From NCBI RefSeq assembly GCF_000518885.1, contig NZ_JAEL01000064.1, positions 1 to 32,726 on the forward strand: 32,726 bases of DNA. Direction: 5' to 3'. A program made the position numbers and the translations under genes. This document shows positions 30,988 to 32,726 of this stretch, piece after piece. The notes under the pieces were generated by a model. That model was not told the origin of the DNA. It saw only the letters and a program-made list of their open reading frames with translations, and searched no databases. Numbering within the stretch: the stretch's first letter is position 1; the number at the start of each line of letters is the position of its first letter. The stretch comes from Bacillus sp. J33. Its GTDB lineage: Bacteria > Bacillota > Bacilli > Bacillales > Cytobacillaceae.

Positions 30988-32256
30988 TCAGACCAATAAG
31001 TGAAAAAGGTTGCTGTCTTTGTTTATCTCCTTATAGGAGAACCCTTTTTTATTCATTCTTACTATTAAATCACTATAGTCTTCCTTATGCTTTAATTCTA
31101 TCCCGACGAGAGCAGGCCCATTTTCTTTATTATTTTTTTTCGTGTATTCAAAACGGGTAATATCATCAGTTGGTCCGAGCACTTCGTCAAGAAACTCTCT
31201 TAAGGCACCCGCACGCTGAGGAAAATTAACAATAAAGTGGTAAAGCAGGCCTTCATACAGCAAGGATCTTTCCTTTATTTCCTGCATGCGTCCAATATCA
31301 TTGTTGCCTCCGCTGATCACACAAACAACGTTCTTTCCTTTAATTTGTTCCCTGTATAAATCAAGCGCTGCAATAGGCATCGCTCCAGCGGGCTCAGCCA
31401 CTATCGCATGCTCATTATATAATTCCAGGATAGTTGTGCAGATTTTTCCTTCAGGAACCATTAAAATATCATCAACAAGCTCAGTGCAAATTTCATAGGT
31501 CTTTTCACCGACACACTTTACTGCTGCCCCATCTACAAACTTATCAATTTCATTGAGAGGAATCACTGTTTGAGTTTTAATTGATTCACTCATTGAGGGG
31601 GCTCCTTCCGGCTCTACTCCAATCATCTGTGTTTCCGGAGAGATGCTTTTTATGTATGTGCTTAGGCCTGCCATAAGCCCGCCTCCGCCAATACTAGCAA
31701 AAACATAATCTACGGGCTCCTCGCAGTCATTTAGCATTTCAACTGCTACGGTACCCTGTCCGGCAATTACCTTTTCATCATCGAATGGATGTATAAATGC
31801 CCTGCTCTCAGCCTCTGCACATTTTATAGCTTCATAATAGGAATCATCAAACGTGTCTCCTACAAGGATAATTTCAACAGATTCCCGTCCAAACAGTTCG
31901 ACCTGGCTTACTTTTTGTCTGGGCGTAGTGGCCGGCATAAATATTTTCCCCTGAACGCCAAGATGCCTGCAGGCATACGCAACTCCTTGGGCATGGTTTC
32001 CTGCACTTGCGCAGACAACTCCGTTTTTAAGTTCTGCTGCATCTAAAGATTTAACTTTATAGTAGGCACCTCTTAATTTAAATGAGCGGACATGCTGCAG
32101 GTCTTCTCTTTTCAAATAAACATTGCACCCATATTTTTCTGATAGCCGTTCATTTTTCTGTAAAGGCGTATGGGCAACAATATCCTTTAGCTGCTGGTAT
32201 GCAATTAAAATGTCTTCCAACTGCACCCATTTCTTTGTCATAACCTTCTGTTCCAT
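30988..32256 (-). CDS. ilvA: Threonine dehydratase (biosynthetic)
   Basis: This 422-residue PLP enzyme turns L-threonine into 2-oxobutanoate and ammonia, the first step of isoleucine synthesis. The cofactor lysine is Lys60 in VRSFKLRGAYYK. The SAGNHAQGVA motif and the phosphate-binding ASIGGGGLMAGL are present. A C-terminal ACT-like regulatory part of about 85 residues (LLYHFIVNFPQRAGALREFL...) gives the shorter Bacillus-type enzyme with one regulatory unit, expected to feel isoleucine. GAGGGTGG lies 4 bases before the ATG at 32256; a longer frame to 32313 crosses the promoter. AT-rich sequence upstream could hold a CodY site, but I see no clear match. The rest of the ilv-leu genes are not in the window. 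Confidence 0.96.
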   Translation of the reverse strand: MEQKVMTKKWVQLEDILIAYQQLKDIVAHTPLQKNERLSEKYGCNVYLKREDLQHVRSFKLRGAYYKVKSLDAAELKNGVVCASAGNHAQGVAYACRHLGVQGKIFMPATTPRQKVSQVELFGRESVEIILVGDTFDDSYYEAIKCAEAESRAFIHPFDDEKVIAGQGTVAVEMLNDCEEPVDYVFASIGGGGLMAGLSTYIKSISPETQMIGVEPEGAPSMSESIKTQTVIPLNEIDKFVDGAAVKCVGEKTYEICTELVDDILMVPEGKICTTILELYNEHAIVAEPAGAMPIAALDLYREQIKGKNVVCVISGGNNDIGRMQEIKERSLLYEGLLYHFIVNFPQRAGALREFLDEVLGPTDDITRFEYTKKNNKENGPALVGIELKHKEDYSDLIVRMNKKGFSYKEINKDSNLFHLLV

Positions 32257-32293
32257 TTTGCCACCCTCTTCTTTACAAGTTATTAATTTGTAC

Positions 32294-32321
32294 ATTATAC
32301 CATGTGAAATCACGATTTCAA
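32294..32321 (-). promoter_or_regulatory. Sigma-A promoter of ilvA
   Basis: On the minus strand TTGAAA (32316-32321) and TATAAT (32294-32299) are 16 bases apart, and TGG directly before the -10 makes it an extended -10. It lies 38 bases upstream of the ilvA ATG. Confidence 0.8.
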
Positions 32322-32411
32322 TCCCATATTTTTAAAATTTATATTTTTCGAATTACTTTTATGGGTAGATTTAAAGGAAACCAACATATAATAAGCAAAA
32401 GTTCATTCATT

Positions 32412-32449
32412 TTTAGGTAGTGTCAAAAGATTTATGAAAACTACCTAAA
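32412..32449. repeat. Short inverted repeat, possible IS end
   Basis: TTTAGGTAGT (32412-32421) and ACTACCTAAA (32440-32449) are perfect inverted repeats with an 18-base spacer, in a position where the terminal part of the mobile element at the right edge would be expected. No T-run follows, so it is not a normal terminator. Confidence 0.45.
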
Positions 32450-32495
32450 GGGTTAGTTTCTCTCCTATTTACTGGATGGAGATGCGCCGCAATCG

Positions 32496-32621
32496 CTCTT
32501 GACAAACACGCCAATGGTTTGAGGATTGTTTAACAAGGGCGAAGGGAACAAAAGAAGGCATACCAAATAAGCCCTTGGTTGTTTCCATTTTAAACCATTG
32601 GCAAGTTCGGTTTGTCAAGAG
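32496..32621. repeat. Large imperfect inverted repeat
   Basis: CTCTTGACAAAC...CCAATGGTTT (32496-32520) is repeated inverted as AAACCATTGG...GTTTGTCAAGAG (32592-32621), with a few extra bases in the right arm. The ~70 bases between encode nothing. It probably belongs to the non-coding end of an insertion sequence whose transposase lies to the right. Confidence 0.55.
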
Positions 32622-32671
32622 TTCGCTCCGCCGATTGCTGAATTAGCTTAAGGGCTCAGCTAAACAAAAAG

Positions 32672-32726
32672 TTAGGCTTGTCTTTGTTCTACTATCCATT
32701 GTTGTGCTAATCCAATGAGCTTTGTC
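32672..32726 (-). CDS. Possible transposase C-terminus, cut by the window edge
   Basis: A minus-strand frame enters from the right edge and ends after 17-18 codons (LIGLAQQWIVEQRQA, then stop). It is followed by the IS-like inverted repeats at 32496-32621 and 32412-32449, an arrangement expected at the 3' end of an insertion sequence. The piece is too short to assign a transposase family. Confidence 0.3.
   Translation of the reverse strand, partial: TKLIGLAQQWIVEQRQA

Overview
The window is low-GC Gram-positive chromosome from a member of the Bacillaceae. Most genes have recognisable Bacillus subtilis counterparts (yozE, yokU, kamA, yodP-yodT, ypqE, msrA/msrB, ypmS/ypmR/ypmQ/ypmP, degV, tatA, ilvA). 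Sporulation-linked families occur (YjcZ, the yod lysine cluster), starts carry strong AGGAGG-type ribosome sites, and several starts are TTG or GTG. Gene content and divergence argue against B. subtilis itself; a Cytobacillus/Mesobacillus-like soil bacillus is my inference.

Layout. 1-900: the left edge has a partial copy of an interspersed repeat, a broken IS1182-like transposase start, yozE, two hairpins and a possible 41-residue membrane peptide. 912-12278: a lysine-degradation block, all on the minus strand. In order of transcription it holds an aminotransferase (yodT), both CoA-transferase subunits (yodS, yodR), an M20 deacetylase (yodQ), a broken GABA aminotransferase, an aldehyde dehydrogenase, the beta-lysine acetyltransferase (yodP/ablB), a sigma-54-dependent activator, and kamA-yokU behind a near-perfect -24/-12 promoter. 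12527-19992: a giant TPR protein with an embedded C39-like cysteine peptidase, an S66/MccF-like peptidase, a FAD-dependent oxidoreductase and a YjcZ small protein. 20184-21914 (plus strand): an SGNH hydrolase and a DUF502 membrane protein. 21959-24863 (minus): a PTS IIA protein, msrB-msrA, a long-form RsgA GTPase and a tiny 24-residue ORF with its own promoter and terminator. 25015-25785 (plus): a DUF4397 protein. 25854-32256 (minus): ypmS, ypmR, a Sco protein, degV, ypmP, tatA and ilvA. The right edge has IS-like inverted repeats and a possible transposase tail.

How the genes fit together. The lysine block can be read as one route: lysine to beta-lysine (KamA), N6-acetylation (YodP), removal of the 3-amino group (YodT), CoA activation (YodRS), thiolysis by an enzyme not encoded here, deacetylation to GABA (YodQ), then GABA transaminase and semialdehyde dehydrogenase to succinate. 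The GABA transaminase in the block is dead: it lacks its first ~100 codons and has two frameshifts. Its 5' end is replaced by an old copy of the same ~188-bp inverted-repeat element found intact at 28638-28825. Four copies of this element at different stages of decay, and two copies of a second repeat family, are spread over the window.

Most transcription units end in clear rho-independent terminators, listed individually. I found no tRNA, rRNA, CRISPR array or prophage.
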